Positions 45,544 to 54,956 of a stretch of DNA of 64,000 bases are shown one piece after another. The stretch is from assembly GCA_025055285.1 (NCBI GenBank), contig JANWXM010000019.1:1-64000 (forward strand). The letters are read 5' to 3'. A program made the translations under genes and the position numbers. Each line of letters starts with the position of its first letter. Position 1 is the stretch's first letter. The stretch is from Saprospiraceae bacterium (GTDB lineage: Bacteria; Bacteroidota; Bacteroidia; Chitinophagales; Saprospiraceae). Under the pieces are notes generated by a model, which worked only from the letters and a program-made list of their open reading frames with translations, was not told where the DNA came from and searched no databases.

Positions 45544-48500
45544 TTAATTAAACGTGTAACGGATACCCACTTGGAGGTTCCATACGTCATTAATCGTTGC
45601 ACTCCAGTCAGTCGTGCGACGCGTTGTTGGGCTAAGTAACTGGCTAGTGACGCGGTAGATGGGCACACCGTCTGGGCCTACGCCGCGGCTGGTCAAAGGA
45701 ACATTCGCAACGATACGTTGACCTACGCCCCAATTAGAATTGATTAGGTTGCCCACGTTAAACACGTCCACCCGGAACTGCAATGCATTGCGCTTGCCGC
45801 CTATAGTGATGAAGAAATCGCGCGAAACAGCTAGGTCGAAACGATGTAGCATTGGGCGCAAGCCGCCGTTGCGCTCTGTATACTTGCCGCGGCGGCTGCT
45901 GAGGTACTTGTCGTTGTTGATGTATTCTTCGAAGAAAGCAGCCTGTTGCTCAGGAGTGTAAGTCACGTTGCCGCTCGTAAACTGCTCAAAGCGAAGATCG
46001 GAGGCCTTTTCTGGCACAAAGAGGAGGTCGTTACCTACAACACCGTCGCCATTCATATCGCCAGCGTAAGTATAAGAGAAGCGGTTGGTTTGGATACCCT
46101 CGTAGCCGATAGTAAATTGCGTGGAGCCGCCGCGCTTTTCGCCGAAATTCGTACGGTAGCTGAGCAGGCCAATGAGGCGGTGCGGCACATCGCGATCTGC
46201 AAAGGAAAGTTCTAGGCGGTTGTTCCCGTTAACCGAGCGGGCACTCGTCCAGGAGCCAATGGCGATAGAGCCGGCGCTCATTAAGTCTCGAGCACGGCTA
46301 TAGGTGTAGGCAAACAGGCCATACAACCCTTTGCGCTCAGGATATTCTAATTTAAAGGTCAGTCCGATGTAGTCGCCCTCATCAGTAGTCGTTAACACTG
46401 CCAGACTCGATACATTGCTTACAACTCGAGTAGCAGGCGTAAACTGGGCTGTTCCGCCTGGTGTGCCCGGATAGCGCAAACGGCGGTCAGGACCTTTGAA
46501 GCTGTCAATAGGCGGCCTAGAATTGGCGTTGTAATATAGTACGGCGTTGATATTCTTTGTGTAAATGACTTCAGCAGTGGCAACTAAGTTGAGCGGTAGT
46601 TTCTGGTCAATGGCAAAGTTAGCCTTGAGCACCTGCGGAAAGCGATAATCCCTGTCCGTGTAGGCGATCTCGAAGGTGGAAGGCAGCGTTGGCTTCTCCG
46701 GAGTAAAGCGTCTAATTACCTCTTCAGTAGGAAGAAGTGGGTACTGCCGTGTATTTGTGTTCGACACATCGATAAAGCCGGTTAGCACGCCATTATTGCC
46801 GACTTGGTTAGAGAGCCATACGTATGGTGGGCGCCCTGTAAAAATACCCACCCCACCGCGAAACTGAGTAGTTTTTCTGCCTGACACGTCGTAGTTGAAA
46901 CCTAAGCGTGGTTCCCATAGGAGCTGAGGTTTAGGCAATTGACCCGTATTAACCTTCAGGGGCTTGCCATTTATGTCTAAGAACGTTGAGTCTATAATTA
47001 TTTGATTGGTGAGGGCTTGAGGACTGCTAAGCGTTATATAGCTGCCTCGTATGCCAGCTGTAAGGGTCAAATTGCCAAAGCTAATTTGGTCTTGAAGGTA
47101 TAAGTCATACTTGTTAGCTATGAGCACCTGCAAGGGATCTGCGCCTCCGGGAAGTGCCGAATAGCGATACTGGAAGCGACGTACCCCCGCCGAGTCACCG
47201 CGGACTGCCCGAAAGAAGTCGTCCAAAGAGTTAAAGATATATACGCCGTTGGAACCTGGGAAGAAGAGGTTATTTGACTTAAAGCGTTCATAATTGAAGC
47301 CAGCGGTAAAGGCATGCTTTCCTGCATAAATGGACAGGTTATTTGTCACATGGAATGTGCCGTAGTTGAGCTGGTTCTTCGGTGTGAAGGGGTCAAAACC
47401 TACTGAGATGTAGGTCTGATTATCCTTGAGAATGTCGATGGTCGGGAAAATCGCAGCTTTGTAGCGGCGGTCTTCGTTCTGATAATCATAGCCAATGCTA
47501 AACAAGTTCGATATACGGTCGCCGAGCATGGAGTTTAGTTCGGCTACGATTGAACGCGTATTGTCCGTGATGATGTAACCTGAGTTTTGGTAAGACATGG
47601 AATTAATGTTTGTCGTGCGGTTACCAAAGCCCAGCGAAGCACTGTTGCTGATGTTTATATCTGCATCTGAATCGTGATGCGTGTAGCGGAGCATCAACTT
47701 TTGGCGATCGCTCAGGTTAAAGTCTAAACGAGCCAAGAACTTGCGTGAATTAGTGAGGTTATTGTAGGCTTCGTATGGGCCAGTAACGTAACCAAAGCGA
47801 TTTAGGAGCACTCTGCTAACAGAGTCCAAATCACTTTTCAGCACGCGGGTTACTTGGCCAGGATTTGTGCTTCCATTAGCTACCCATGGTGTAGCCGGCT
47901 CCGATTTTGCCACTACTTCGCCGTTAAGGAAGAAGAACACTTTGTTCTTGATAATGGGGCCTCCGATGCGCGCTCCGTAAATATTTTCTTCAAACTGAGT
48001 TGACACGACGTTTTCCTTGCGTGCTTTGTTGCCGTACATATTCGCTGAACGACGGAAGCCATAGACCGAGCCTTTGAGCTCGTTGGTGCCTGAGCGCGTC
48101 ACGGCATTAATACCAGCACCTACGAAACCCGTCTGGCGCACGTCGAAAGGCGCTACGTTGACCTGGATCTCTTCAATAGCATCCAAAGAAATAGCTGTGG
48201 AGCCAGTACGACCGCCTGCTTGCGCCTCAGCACCCAAGCCGAAGCCATTGTTAAACACAGACCCGTCGATGGTGAAGTTGTTTAGACGAGCGTCCTGGGC
48301 GCCAAATGAACGACCGTCGCCGTTAGGGTTATACTTCGTAACTGAACTAACAGCGCGGCTACCTAGGGCTGGTACCGAGGTTACTACACGCTCAGAGAAC
48401 GTCGAGGCCGCGCCTGTGCGCTCTGAAGAAAAAAGGTCGGCTCGAGAGGCACGAACTGTTACTTCTTCTAGAGACAGGCCCGCCTCCCGCATTTTAAAGT

Positions 48501-48846
48501 TGACGTTGGAGGCTACCCCTAGGTTCGTGTAAATATTCTCCTGGGTTTGAGGTTCAAAGCCCGTATACGTAACAGTGACCGAAAACGGCCCGCCTACGCG
48601 CACTCCAGGGAGAGTGTAACGACCAGAAGCGTTCGTCGTGGTGCCATAGCGCGTGCCAGAAGGAACGTGTGTAGCTACTACCGTAGCGCCAATGAGTGCC
48701 TCACCGCGCTCGTCCGTAACTAGGCCCGTAATTGTAGAGGTAGTCACCTGGCCATAAGCTGTCAGGCTGCCCAAAAGCAGGGCTGCAACCACCCACAATT
48801 TCTGAGCTTGAACAGCTGCAAAGCGAGTAAATGTCGCGAAGTCCAT
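45544..48846 (-). CDS. Oar-like TonB-dependent outer-membrane receptor
   Basis: 1100 residues. Signal peptide ending LTAYGQ, then a carboxypeptidase-like regulatory domain (about 35-120: ITGLVTDERGEALIGATVVA, GRYTLPGVRVGGPF). The plug has SLEEVTVRASR (TonB-box region), NPNGDGRSFGAQDARLNNFTIDGSVFNN and EIQVNVAPFDVRQTGFVGAGINAVTRSGTN, characteristic of Oar/TonB receptors. The barrel follows, ending in YTFN. Oar-type proteins are linked to outer-membrane protein export or protease-related functions in Myxococcus and to substrate import in others. It is a single-gene unit with a strong terminator. Confidence 0.9.
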   Translation of the reverse strand: MDFATFTRFAAVQAQKLWVVAALLLGSLTAYGQVTTSTITGLVTDERGEALIGATVVATHVPSGTRYGTTTNASGRYTLPGVRVGGPFSVTVTYTGFEPQTQENIYTNLGVASNVNFKMREAGLSLEEVTVRASRADLFSSERTGAASTFSERVVTSVPALGSRAVSSVTKYNPNGDGRSFGAQDARLNNFTIDGSVFNNGFGLGAEAQAGGRTGSTAISLDAIEEIQVNVAPFDVRQTGFVGAGINAVTRSGTNELKGSVYGFRRSANMYGNKARKENVVSTQFEENIYGARIGGPIIKNKVFFFLNGEVVAKSEPATPWVANGSTNPGQVTRVLKSDLDSVSRVLLNRFGYVTGPYEAYNNLTNSRKFLARLDFNLSDRQKLMLRYTHHDSDADINISNSASLGFGNRTTNINSMSYQNSGYIITDNTRSIVAELNSMLGDRISNLFSIGYDYQNEDRRYKAAIFPTIDILKDNQTYISVGFDPFTPKNQLNYGTFHVTNNLSIYAGKHAFTAGFNYERFKSNNLFFPGSNGVYIFNSLDDFFRAVRGDSAGVRRFQYRYSALPGGADPLQVLIANKYDLYLQDQISFGNLTLTAGIRGSYITLSSPQALTNQIIIDSTFLDINGKPLKVNTGQLPKPQLLWEPRLGFNYDVSGRKTTQFRGGVGIFTGRPPYVWLSNQVGNNGVLTGFIDVSNTNTRQYPLLPTEEVIRRFTPEKPTLPSTFEIAYTDRDYRFPQVLKANFAIDQKLPLNLVATAEVIYTKNINAVLYYNANSRPPIDSFKGPDRRLRYPGTPGGTAQFTPATRVVSNVSSLAVLTTTDEGDYIGLTFKLEYPERKGLYGLFAYTYSRARDLMSAGSIAIGSWTSARSVNGNNRLELSFADRDVPHRLIGLLSYRTNFGEKRGGSTQFTIGYEGIQTNRFSYTYAGDMNGDGVVGNDLLFVPEKASDLRFEQFTSGNVTYTPEQQAAFFEEYINNDKYLSSRRGKYTERNGGLRPMLHRFDLAVSRDFFITIGGKRNALQFRVDVFNVGNLINSNWGVGQRIVANVPLTSRGVGPDGVPIYRVTSQLLSPTTRRTTDWSATINDVWNLQVGIRYTFN

Positions 48847-48889
48847 ACGATAAAGAGTTTTGTGAAAGAAATAGTTGAAAATTTCACGG

Positions 48890-48897
48890 CGAAGGTA
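48890..48897 (-). promoter_or_regulatory. Putative -7 element (TACCTTCG) for the Oar-like gene
   Basis: Plus-strand CGAAGGTA reads TACCTTCG on the minus strand, one base off TAnnTTTG, 44 bases before the ATG at 48846. Confidence 0.4.
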
Positions 48898-49073
48898 TGG
48901 GCTGAAATGTTAATCATTAATTAAGTTTAATCGCTCGTCAAGGCACCTACTGCACATATAATATTTTGAAAAAATGCTTAATATTATTTAGTAAAAAAAT
49001 ATTGTTTGGCAACGCTCTTTACTAAATAGAGTTGCTGTCTTTCGACCTATTGAATATCAATCTTTTATTTTCT

Positions 49074-49160
49074 ATGAAAGAAAGACTTACGGTACTCAGT
49101 TACGAAAACCTGAAAAACGATCGCCAATGGCGGTCAAGCATTAGCCTAGCGCAAGCATAA
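49074..49160 (+). pseudogene. Probable transposase N-terminal remnant
   Basis: A 28-codon frame reading MKERLTVLSYENLKNDRQWR then SSISLAQA and a stop. The same frame continues past the stop as FRYLIKYFANMHE before another stop. The pattern (Y-E-x-L-K..R-x-W-R-x..S-L-x..F..L..F) resembles the N-terminus of IS5-type DDE transposases in Bacteroidota. No catalytic DDE region or terminal repeats were found nearby, so this is at most a decayed end. Assignment is from memory and uncertain. Confidence 0.35.
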
Positions 49161-49342
49161 TTTCGCTATTTGATTAAGTACTTTGCCAACATGCACGAAT
49201 AAATGTATTGATAAATCATTAAATATAGAAATAAAAATTATATCCAGCCTTCTAAATTTACTTCCTATGAGAAATTGTTTTTTCCCTTTTCAGTCTTAGA
49301 AGCGGTCTAACGTGTGATAACCTCGCCTAGCTTTCGACATAA

Positions 49343-49474
49343 ATGGCTTCTACTACGCACAAGAACCAGTCAGCCAGTTTAGCCGTTTTGCGAAGTGCTT
49401 TGGTTAAAGCTGGAGCATCGTATTTTGTCCGTCTGGACAAACGAGGTTCGCGACAACCGCACACATATAACTAA
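49343..49474 (+). other. Small open frame of uncertain status
   Basis: 43 codons, ATG to TAA, encoding a basic peptide (MASTTHKNQSASLAVLRSAL, later YFVRLDKRGSRQ). It lies in the AT-rich gap, has no clear promoter and no recognised homologue. It may be noncoding or decayed sequence. Confidence 0.2.
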
Positions 49475-49610
49475 CTTATTGAGGGGAGCGCGTGCCAGTT
49501 TGTGGAATCATTTTATTGCATAAGTAAGTTATTTTCAGTAATTTTTAAGTCAAATCTCTAGGGATTTTTCTCCAGTGGAATGTTTCGCAAGAGAGATGAG
49601 CATTTCTCTC

Positions 49611-49618
49611 TATCTTTG
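49611..49618 (+). promoter_or_regulatory. Putative -7 element (TATCTTTG) for the lamin-tail protein gene
   Basis: TATCTTTG 40 bases before the ATG at 49659, preceded by a GAGAGA..TCTCTC inverted repeat (49591-49610) and a TTTCG at 49583. Confidence 0.5.
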
Positions 49619-49658
49619 AGCTAGTTCTAGTGAAAAGCCTGGAAAAAACTCTCGACGT

Positions 49659-51356
49659 ATGAAAAAACACCTCGTCCTCTCGCTCGTTGGCTGCTGTCTG
49701 TCGTGGGCGGTCTATGCTCAGATCGTTCTAACTGAAATCATGTACAATCCTCCAGAAGCCGGTGTAGATTCGCTCGAATACTTGGAATTCTACAACAAGA
49801 GCAATGCCCCCGTGAACTTAGGGGGATGGTACCTGTATGGGGTCAACTTCACCTTTCCCAATGTAGTGCTTAATCCAGGGCAGTACATCGTCACAGGTGT
49901 GAGAGCTAGTGCCCTTCTGAATCAATTTGGTGTAACAGCCTTGCAGTGGGGCCCAAACAGCGCCCTAAGTAACACCGGAGAGCTGCTCTTGCTGCTCAAC
50001 CCAGCGGGTGATACCATTTGTCGGGTACAATACAGCAACACAGCTCCTTGGCCCACGGAAGCCGCTGGAAATGGTGCTTCTCTTGTTTTGTGCGATCCGA
50101 ATTCCGACCCAAGCCAACCCTCTAATTGGAGGGCCGCTACTACTTTTACAGGCGTGACCATTAATAATATAAAGGTGTATGCCAATCCCGGTGGGCCCTC
50201 CCAATGTCCTACCAAAGTGGTAGCCAATGATGATACGGCTATTGCTCCATCAGGAGAAAATACTACCATCTTCATTCTACAAAATGATATCCTTCCCGGC
50301 CAGGGAGGTTTTACTGTGACTATTATCGTGTCACCTAAAAACGGAAATGTTACCGTCAATCCCAACGGTAGCATCACCTACGTTTCAAATAGTGGTTATT
50401 GTGGCACTGACAGCTTGACGTATCAGCTTTGTCAAGGCAACGATTGTGCTCAGGCCAAGGTACGCATTACTGTGCGCTGTTATCCGCCATATGCTATTAA
50501 ACAGATCAACAAAGTAAATGCTAGCGGTATAGCAGATTCCCTCGGTGTCTACTGTCAATTAACGGGTACGGTCTACGGTGTCAACTTGCGTGGCACCACA
50601 GGGCTGCAATTTTTTATGATTGACGATGAGCACAATGGAATCACTGCCTTTAGCACGACGCGTAACTTTGGCTACACGGTCAGGGAGGGCGACCGAATAA
50701 CCGTTCGAGGAGCTATCAGCCAGTTCAACGGTCTATTGCAAATTTTACCCGATACAATTTTTCGCTTATCAGCAAATCAACCGCTCTTACCTCCCATTGA
50801 AGTCAATAAACCCAGCGAAAGCACAGAAAATAAACTTATCCGCATCCGAAAACTTCGCTACGTAAATGTCGATCAATGGTCGCCAGGAGTAGGTTCGGGC
50901 TTCAATGTGTTTATGGTTTCTGACGATCGTCCGAATGATACAGTATTGGTACGTATTGACAACGATGTAAATCTATTTAATCAGGCGCCACCGCCCGTAC
51001 CTTTTGATCTAACAGGTCTTGGCTCTCAGTTCGACGTAGATACTCCTTACACAGGAGGCTACCAAATTCTTCCTCGCTATATTCCGGATGTGAGCACCTT
51101 AGTAACCACTAGCGAGGCAGACTTCAGCGATGCAGTTCGTTTAATGCCCAATCCAGCGAGTAATTCGTTGCGCCTGCAGCTCGCTGAAATGTTTGATACG
51201 GTTAGCTTATTAATGGCGGATGGCCGGCTAGTGATGGCACTCTTTCAAGTGAGCGGAGAAGTAAACCTCCCTATCCATACGATACCTGCAGGAGTGTACC
51301 TGTTGCGCTTTGACAAAGGACGAAGTTTTTGGACAACTCGCTTCGTCAAACAATAA
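49659..51356 (+). CDS. Secreted lamin-tail-domain protein with T9SS sorting tail
   Basis: 565 residues. Signal peptide ending AVYAQ. Lamin tail domain at about 21-140 (IVLTEIMYNPPEAGVDSLEYLEFYNKS, VNLGGWYL, LNPGQYIVTG). A cadherin-like tandem module follows at about 190-275 (VANDDTAIAPSGENTTIFIL, NGSITYV..YCGTDSLTYQLC). An OB-fold-like unit at about 290-390 has YGVNLRGTTGLQFFMIDD and GDRITVRGAISQFNGLLQI. The T9SS domain is at the end (LMPNPASN, GVYLLRFD). Probably a surface or extracellular structural or nuclease-associated protein. Confidence 0.85.
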   Translation: MKKHLVLSLVGCCLSWAVYAQIVLTEIMYNPPEAGVDSLEYLEFYNKSNAPVNLGGWYLYGVNFTFPNVVLNPGQYIVTGVRASALLNQFGVTALQWGPNSALSNTGELLLLLNPAGDTICRVQYSNTAPWPTEAAGNGASLVLCDPNSDPSQPSNWRAATTFTGVTINNIKVYANPGGPSQCPTKVVANDDTAIAPSGENTTIFILQNDILPGQGGFTVTIIVSPKNGNVTVNPNGSITYVSNSGYCGTDSLTYQLCQGNDCAQAKVRITVRCYPPYAIKQINKVNASGIADSLGVYCQLTGTVYGVNLRGTTGLQFFMIDDEHNGITAFSTTRNFGYTVREGDRITVRGAISQFNGLLQILPDTIFRLSANQPLLPPIEVNKPSESTENKLIRIRKLRYVNVDQWSPGVGSGFNVFMVSDDRPNDTVLVRIDNDVNLFNQAPPPVPFDLTGLGSQFDVDTPYTGGYQILPRYIPDVSTLVTTSEADFSDAVRLMPNPASNSLRLQLAEMFDTVSLLMADGRLVMALFQVSGEVNLPIHTIPAGVYLLRFDKGRSFWTTRFVKQ

Positions 51357-51526
51357 TCTTTTGTTGTACAACAGAACGGCTTAAGACGAACATAGGTACA
51401 AGTTTTCTTGCAAACACTTCGTTTACAAAAGTGTTAATAAGGTCGCGTCTTGCGTCATTGGGCTACACATTATTAGCCGAAAGAGGTATTCGACACGTCC
51501 GGCAGGCATATGAGTATTTTTACCGC

Positions 51527-52546
51527 ATGAAATACCGACTATTTGGTAAATCAGGCCTTCGCATTTCTGAGCTGTGCTTTGGCGCTATGACTTTCGGCAC
51601 TGAATGGGGATGGGGCGCTGATTATGAAGAAAGTAAGCGCATGTTTGATACTTACGCCGAAGCAGGCGGCAATTTTTTAGATACTGCGAATCGCTACACA
51701 GAGGGCACGAGCGAGCGCTGGTTGGGAGAATTTATTCACTCTGACCGACACCACTTCGTGGTGGCGACGAAGTATACTTTGCGCGACCGAATGGGCGACC
51801 CAAATTTTTGCGGAAACCACCGTAAAAACCTGATGCGGTCAGTAGAAGATAGCTTGCGCCGCTTAAATACGGAGTTTGTGGATATTCTTTGGGTACATGC
51901 CTGGGATGGCATCACGCCTACGGAAGAGGTCATGCGTGGACTAGACGACCTAGTGCGCAGCGGAAAGGTGCAATACATCGGTGTATCGGATACGCCTGCT
52001 TGGGTAGTGAGTCATGCCAATACACTAGCCGAGTTGCGCGGCTGGACGGCCTACACAGGGCTTCAGATCGAGTATTCTCTATTGCAGCGCACGCCCGAAC
52101 GCGACCTATTGCCTATGGCTCGTCATTTCGACATGGCCATTACGCCCTGGGGAGTTATTGGAGGAGGTGCGCTAACCGGCAAATACCTTCGTGGCGAAAA
52201 CGGGCGCGTTCCCGAAAACAGTAGTCGTCGCAGCGAGCGGGCCAATCGAATTGCCGCAGAAGTCGTGCGCATAGCCGCCCAACTTGGTGTTCCGCCAAGT
52301 CAGGTAGCTATTAACTGGACGCGTCAACGAGACCCTAGCCTCAACATCATACCAATCATCGGAGCGCGAAATGCCGCGCAACTGCGCGAGTCGCTGGGAT
52401 GCTTGAATTTCCAGTTGCCCCCTGAGGCCATAAAAGCATTAGACGAGATCAGCGCTATCGAACTAGGGTTTCCTCACGATTTTCTAGCCTCCGACGGGAT
52501 TAAAGAAATCGTCTTTGCTGGACAATATCACAACATTATTCGCTAA
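51527..52546 (+). CDS. Aldo/keto reductase
   Basis: 339 residues from the ATG at 51527, where MKYRLFGKSGLRISELCFGAMTFG begins; an upstream in-frame region of 66 codons is not conserved and overlaps the previous gene. Active-site residues: Asp/Tyr in NFLDTANRYTEGTSE, Lys in VVATKYTL and His in LWVHAWDG. The NADPH site is IIPIIGARNAAQLRESLG. It resembles the YajO/YhdN group; substrate unknown. IscX starts 27 bases downstream. Confidence 0.92.
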   Translation: MKYRLFGKSGLRISELCFGAMTFGTEWGWGADYEESKRMFDTYAEAGGNFLDTANRYTEGTSERWLGEFIHSDRHHFVVATKYTLRDRMGDPNFCGNHRKNLMRSVEDSLRRLNTEFVDILWVHAWDGITPTEEVMRGLDDLVRSGKVQYIGVSDTPAWVVSHANTLAELRGWTAYTGLQIEYSLLQRTPERDLLPMARHFDMAITPWGVIGGGALTGKYLRGENGRVPENSSRRSERANRIAAEVVRIAAQLGVPPSQVAINWTRQRDPSLNIIPIIGARNAAQLRESLGCLNFQLPPEAIKALDEISAIELGFPHDFLASDGIKEIVFAGQYHNIIR

Positions 52547-52573
52547 CTTAACCTAAACAGTCGTTGCCCTGTT

Positions 52574-52822
52574 ATGCCTTTCGAGGACATTGACAACATG
52601 CCCATCACGTGGAATGACCACGAAGATATTGCTATGAAGCTTTATGAGCGCTTCGGCGATGAGTTCGACGAAAGTAAAATTTACCGCATTCGCTTTACGG
52701 ACTTGCTGCAGTGGATTCTGGAAATTCCCAACTTTGTAGGAAAGAGGGAGGAATGCAACGAGAGTCACTTGGAGCAAATTCAGGCTAAATGGGTCTATGA
52801 ATGGAGAGATCACAACTTATAA
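52574..52822 (+). CDS. iscX: IscX family Fe-S cluster accessory protein
   Basis: 82 residues (or 74 from an ATG at 52598). It matches IscX/YfhJ: ITWNDHEDIAMKLYERFG, YRIRFTDLLQWILEIPNF and SHLEQIQAKWVYEW. The Trp, the RFTD..QWI core and the C-terminal Trp are family signatures. IscX binds IscS and iron and tunes cluster assembly. It normally sits at the end of isc operons; here no other isc gene is present, and it overlaps kdsC by 22 bases. Confidence 0.9.
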   Translation: MPFEDIDNMPITWNDHEDIAMKLYERFGDEFDESKIYRIRFTDLLQWILEIPNFVGKREECNESHLEQIQAKWVYEWRDHNL

Positions 52823-53376
52823 AGTTCAATGAGCCAGCTTTGCCGGCTCTAAGCGAAGAGAAACAAGTCGAGTTGATTCACCTCTTCGACAAGTTTCGAG
52901 CTGTACGTGCTTTTGTGCTCGACGTAGACGGGGTGCTCACTGACAATCGCGTGCACCTAACCGAAAGCGGCGAGCAACTCCGCACCATGAACATTCGCGA
53001 CGGGCATGGCATCCGCATCGCCCTTCAAAACGGCTATCCCTTTTGCGTTATCACAGGCGGACGCTCGATGGGGGTGATCAAGCGGCTTACTATCCTAGGC
53101 ATAGAACACATATATTCCGGTGTTTCAGAAAAGCTCCCTGTTTTAGAGCAATTTCTGGAAATTTTTCGCTTCCAACCTACCGAGGTATGTTACATGGGTG
53201 ACGACGTGCCCGATTTGGAGGTAATGCGAAAGGTAGGATTAGCGGCATGTCCCGCTGACGCTATTCCAGAGGTGCGCGCCGTGGCAGATTACATTTCTCC
53301 CTTCATGGGCGGTAGTGGCTGCGTCCGCGATCTCATCGAAAAGGTACTCAAAACTCAAGGGAAATGGCAATTTTGA
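52801..53376 (+). CDS. kdsC: KdsC-like HAD phosphatase (3-deoxy-D-manno-octulosonate-8-phosphatase)
   Basis: 191 residues. HAD motif I FVLDVDGVLTDN, then NIRDGHGIRIALQNGY and motif II VITGGRS. IYSGVSEKLPVLEQ holds motif III Lys, and motif IV is MGDDVPDLEVMRKVGLAACPADA. The C-terminal GGSGCVRDLIEKVL is typical of KdsC. It dephosphorylates KDO-8-P in lipopolysaccharide core synthesis. It starts inside the last codons of iscX, so translation is probably coupled. The N-terminal ~30 residues are extra relative to many KdsC proteins. Confidence 0.88.
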   Translation: MERSQLIKFNEPALPALSEEKQVELIHLFDKFRAVRAFVLDVDGVLTDNRVHLTESGEQLRTMNIRDGHGIRIALQNGYPFCVITGGRSMGVIKRLTILGIEHIYSGVSEKLPVLEQFLEIFRFQPTEVCYMGDDVPDLEVMRKVGLAACPADAIPEVRAVADYISPFMGGSGCVRDLIEKVLKTQGKWQF

Positions 53377-53483
53377 AGGCAGTAACATTTTTGTTCATTT
53401 TTATAACTCGATTATGGCATAATACTTAAACAAAGGAGTCTTCGCGTCGTTATAATAGCTGTTTATGAGCGAAGACCAACCAC

Positions 53484-54956
53484 ATGAAAAGGGTTGTTAT
53501 AATTGGATCTGGATTTGCTGGGCTTTCGGCAGCCTGCTACTTAGCCGCAGAAGGGTATGACGTTACCGTTCTGGAGAAAAATGCAATGCCTGGTGGTCGA
53601 GCGTGCCAATGGAAATCGAACGGCTTTTCGTTCGACATGGGCCCTTCTTGGTATTGGATGCCTGAAGTATTTGAACAATTCTTTGCCCACTTTGGCAAGA
53701 AAGTGTCTGACTACTACAAGCTAACTCGCCTAGACCCATCGTATGCCATCTATTTTGGCGCACAGGATCGCATAGACGTTCCTGCGAGTTTGGAGGAACT
53801 AGAGGCGCTCTTCGAACGAATAGAGCCCGGAAGCGCCCGGCACTTGCGCAAGTTTTTGGAAGAAGCCGCCTACAAATACCGCGTGGGTATGGGTGAGTTT
53901 GTCTATAAACCAAGCCATAGCATTTGGGAGTTTGCTGACATGCGCATTCTAACTAGTTTGATACGGCTGCACATGTTCAGCTCTCTATCGAGCCAAGTGC
54001 GCAAACGCTTTCGAAATAAGCGCCTCCGCCAATTGCTCGAATTCCCTGTGCTCTTTCTAGGCGCCACTCCTGAAAAGACTCCAGCTTTGTACAGCCTGAT
54101 GAATTACGCTGATTTGGTTCTAGGCACGTGGTATCCAATGGGTGGGATGTACAAAATTGTAGAGGGTATGGCTACTTTGGCCCAGGAGCTAGGAGTGAAG
54201 TTTCATTTTAATTGCCCTGCAAAACGAATTCTCGTATCGAATGGTCGGGCCACAGGCGTACTGACGTCAAGTGAAGAGATCGTGCCCGCAGATGCTGTGG
54301 TTGGAGCGGCGGATTATCATCATGTTGAACAGGAGTTGCTCGCACCTGAGCAGCGCCAGTACAGTGAGCGCTATTGGCAGACGCGCACCCTTGCGCCCTC
54401 TAGCCTACTCTATTATGTGGGCTTTAATAAGCGCTTAAAAAATTTGCTCCACCACACGCTCTTTTTCGACGAAGACTTCGGGCGTCATGCTCGCGAAATT
54501 TACGAAACGCCAACCTGGCCTGAACGACCTCTCTTTTACGTAAGTGTGCCTTCCATCACTGATCCCTCAGTGGCGCCTGAAGGCTGCGAAAACATGACTA
54601 TTCTCATTCCCGTTGCACCAGGTTTGCAGGATACTGTCGAAATTCGTCAGCACTATTACGATGTAGCCATGAGGCGCTTAGAGCATCTTACTGAGCAGCC
54701 TATTCGAGACGCGGTCGTTTACAGCCGATCGTTTGCCTGTTCCGACTTCGTTGAAGCATACAACTCCTTTAAAGGAAATGCTTATGGTCTGGCCAACACC
54801 TTATGGCAAACAGCCTTTTTAAAGCCCAAGATGCGCAGTGCGAAGGTGAAAAACCTCTTCTATGCGGGCCAACTTACTGTGCCTGGGCCGGGTGTTCCAC
54901 CTTCAATTATCAGTGGGCAAATTGCTGCTTCTGAAATTAAAAAGGCGCTCGTATGA
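53484..54956 (+). CDS. crtI: Phytoene desaturase (CrtI family)
   Basis: 490 residues. N-terminal FAD motif VVIIGSGFAGLSAACYLAAEGYDVTVLEK, then GGRACQWKSNGFSFDMGPSWYWMPEVF. The C-terminal signature AKVKNLFYAGQLTVPGPGVPPSIISGQIA is diagnostic. It desaturates phytoene, probably to lycopene, in carotenoid synthesis. The phytoene synthase gene overlaps its stop by 4 bases (ATGA), so the two are translationally coupled. No cyclase or ketolase follows here. Confidence 0.94.
   Translation: MKRVVIIGSGFAGLSAACYLAAEGYDVTVLEKNAMPGGRACQWKSNGFSFDMGPSWYWMPEVFEQFFAHFGKKVSDYYKLTRLDPSYAIYFGAQDRIDVPASLEELEALFERIEPGSARHLRKFLEEAAYKYRVGMGEFVYKPSHSIWEFADMRILTSLIRLHMFSSLSSQVRKRFRNKRLRQLLEFPVLFLGATPEKTPALYSLMNYADLVLGTWYPMGGMYKIVEGMATLAQELGVKFHFNCPAKRILVSNGRATGVLTSSEEIVPADAVVGAADYHHVEQELLAPEQRQYSERYWQTRTLAPSSLLYYVGFNKRLKNLLHHTLFFDEDFGRHAREIYETPTWPERPLFYVSVPSITDPSVAPEGCENMTILIPVAPGLQDTVEIRQHYYDVAMRRLEHLTEQPIRDAVVYSRSFACSDFVEAYNSFKGNAYGLANTLWQTAFLKPKMRSAKVKNLFYAGQLTVPGPGVPPSIISGQIAASEIKKALV

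Larger units (their letters stand above)
48898..49610. other. Gene-poor AT-rich gap, ~710 bases
   Basis: The largest gene-free stretch of the window, markedly more AT-rich than its surroundings. It contains the remnant reading frame at 49074-49160 and a 43-codon open frame at 49343-49474 that I cannot assign. No RNA fold was recognised. Confidence 0.5.
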
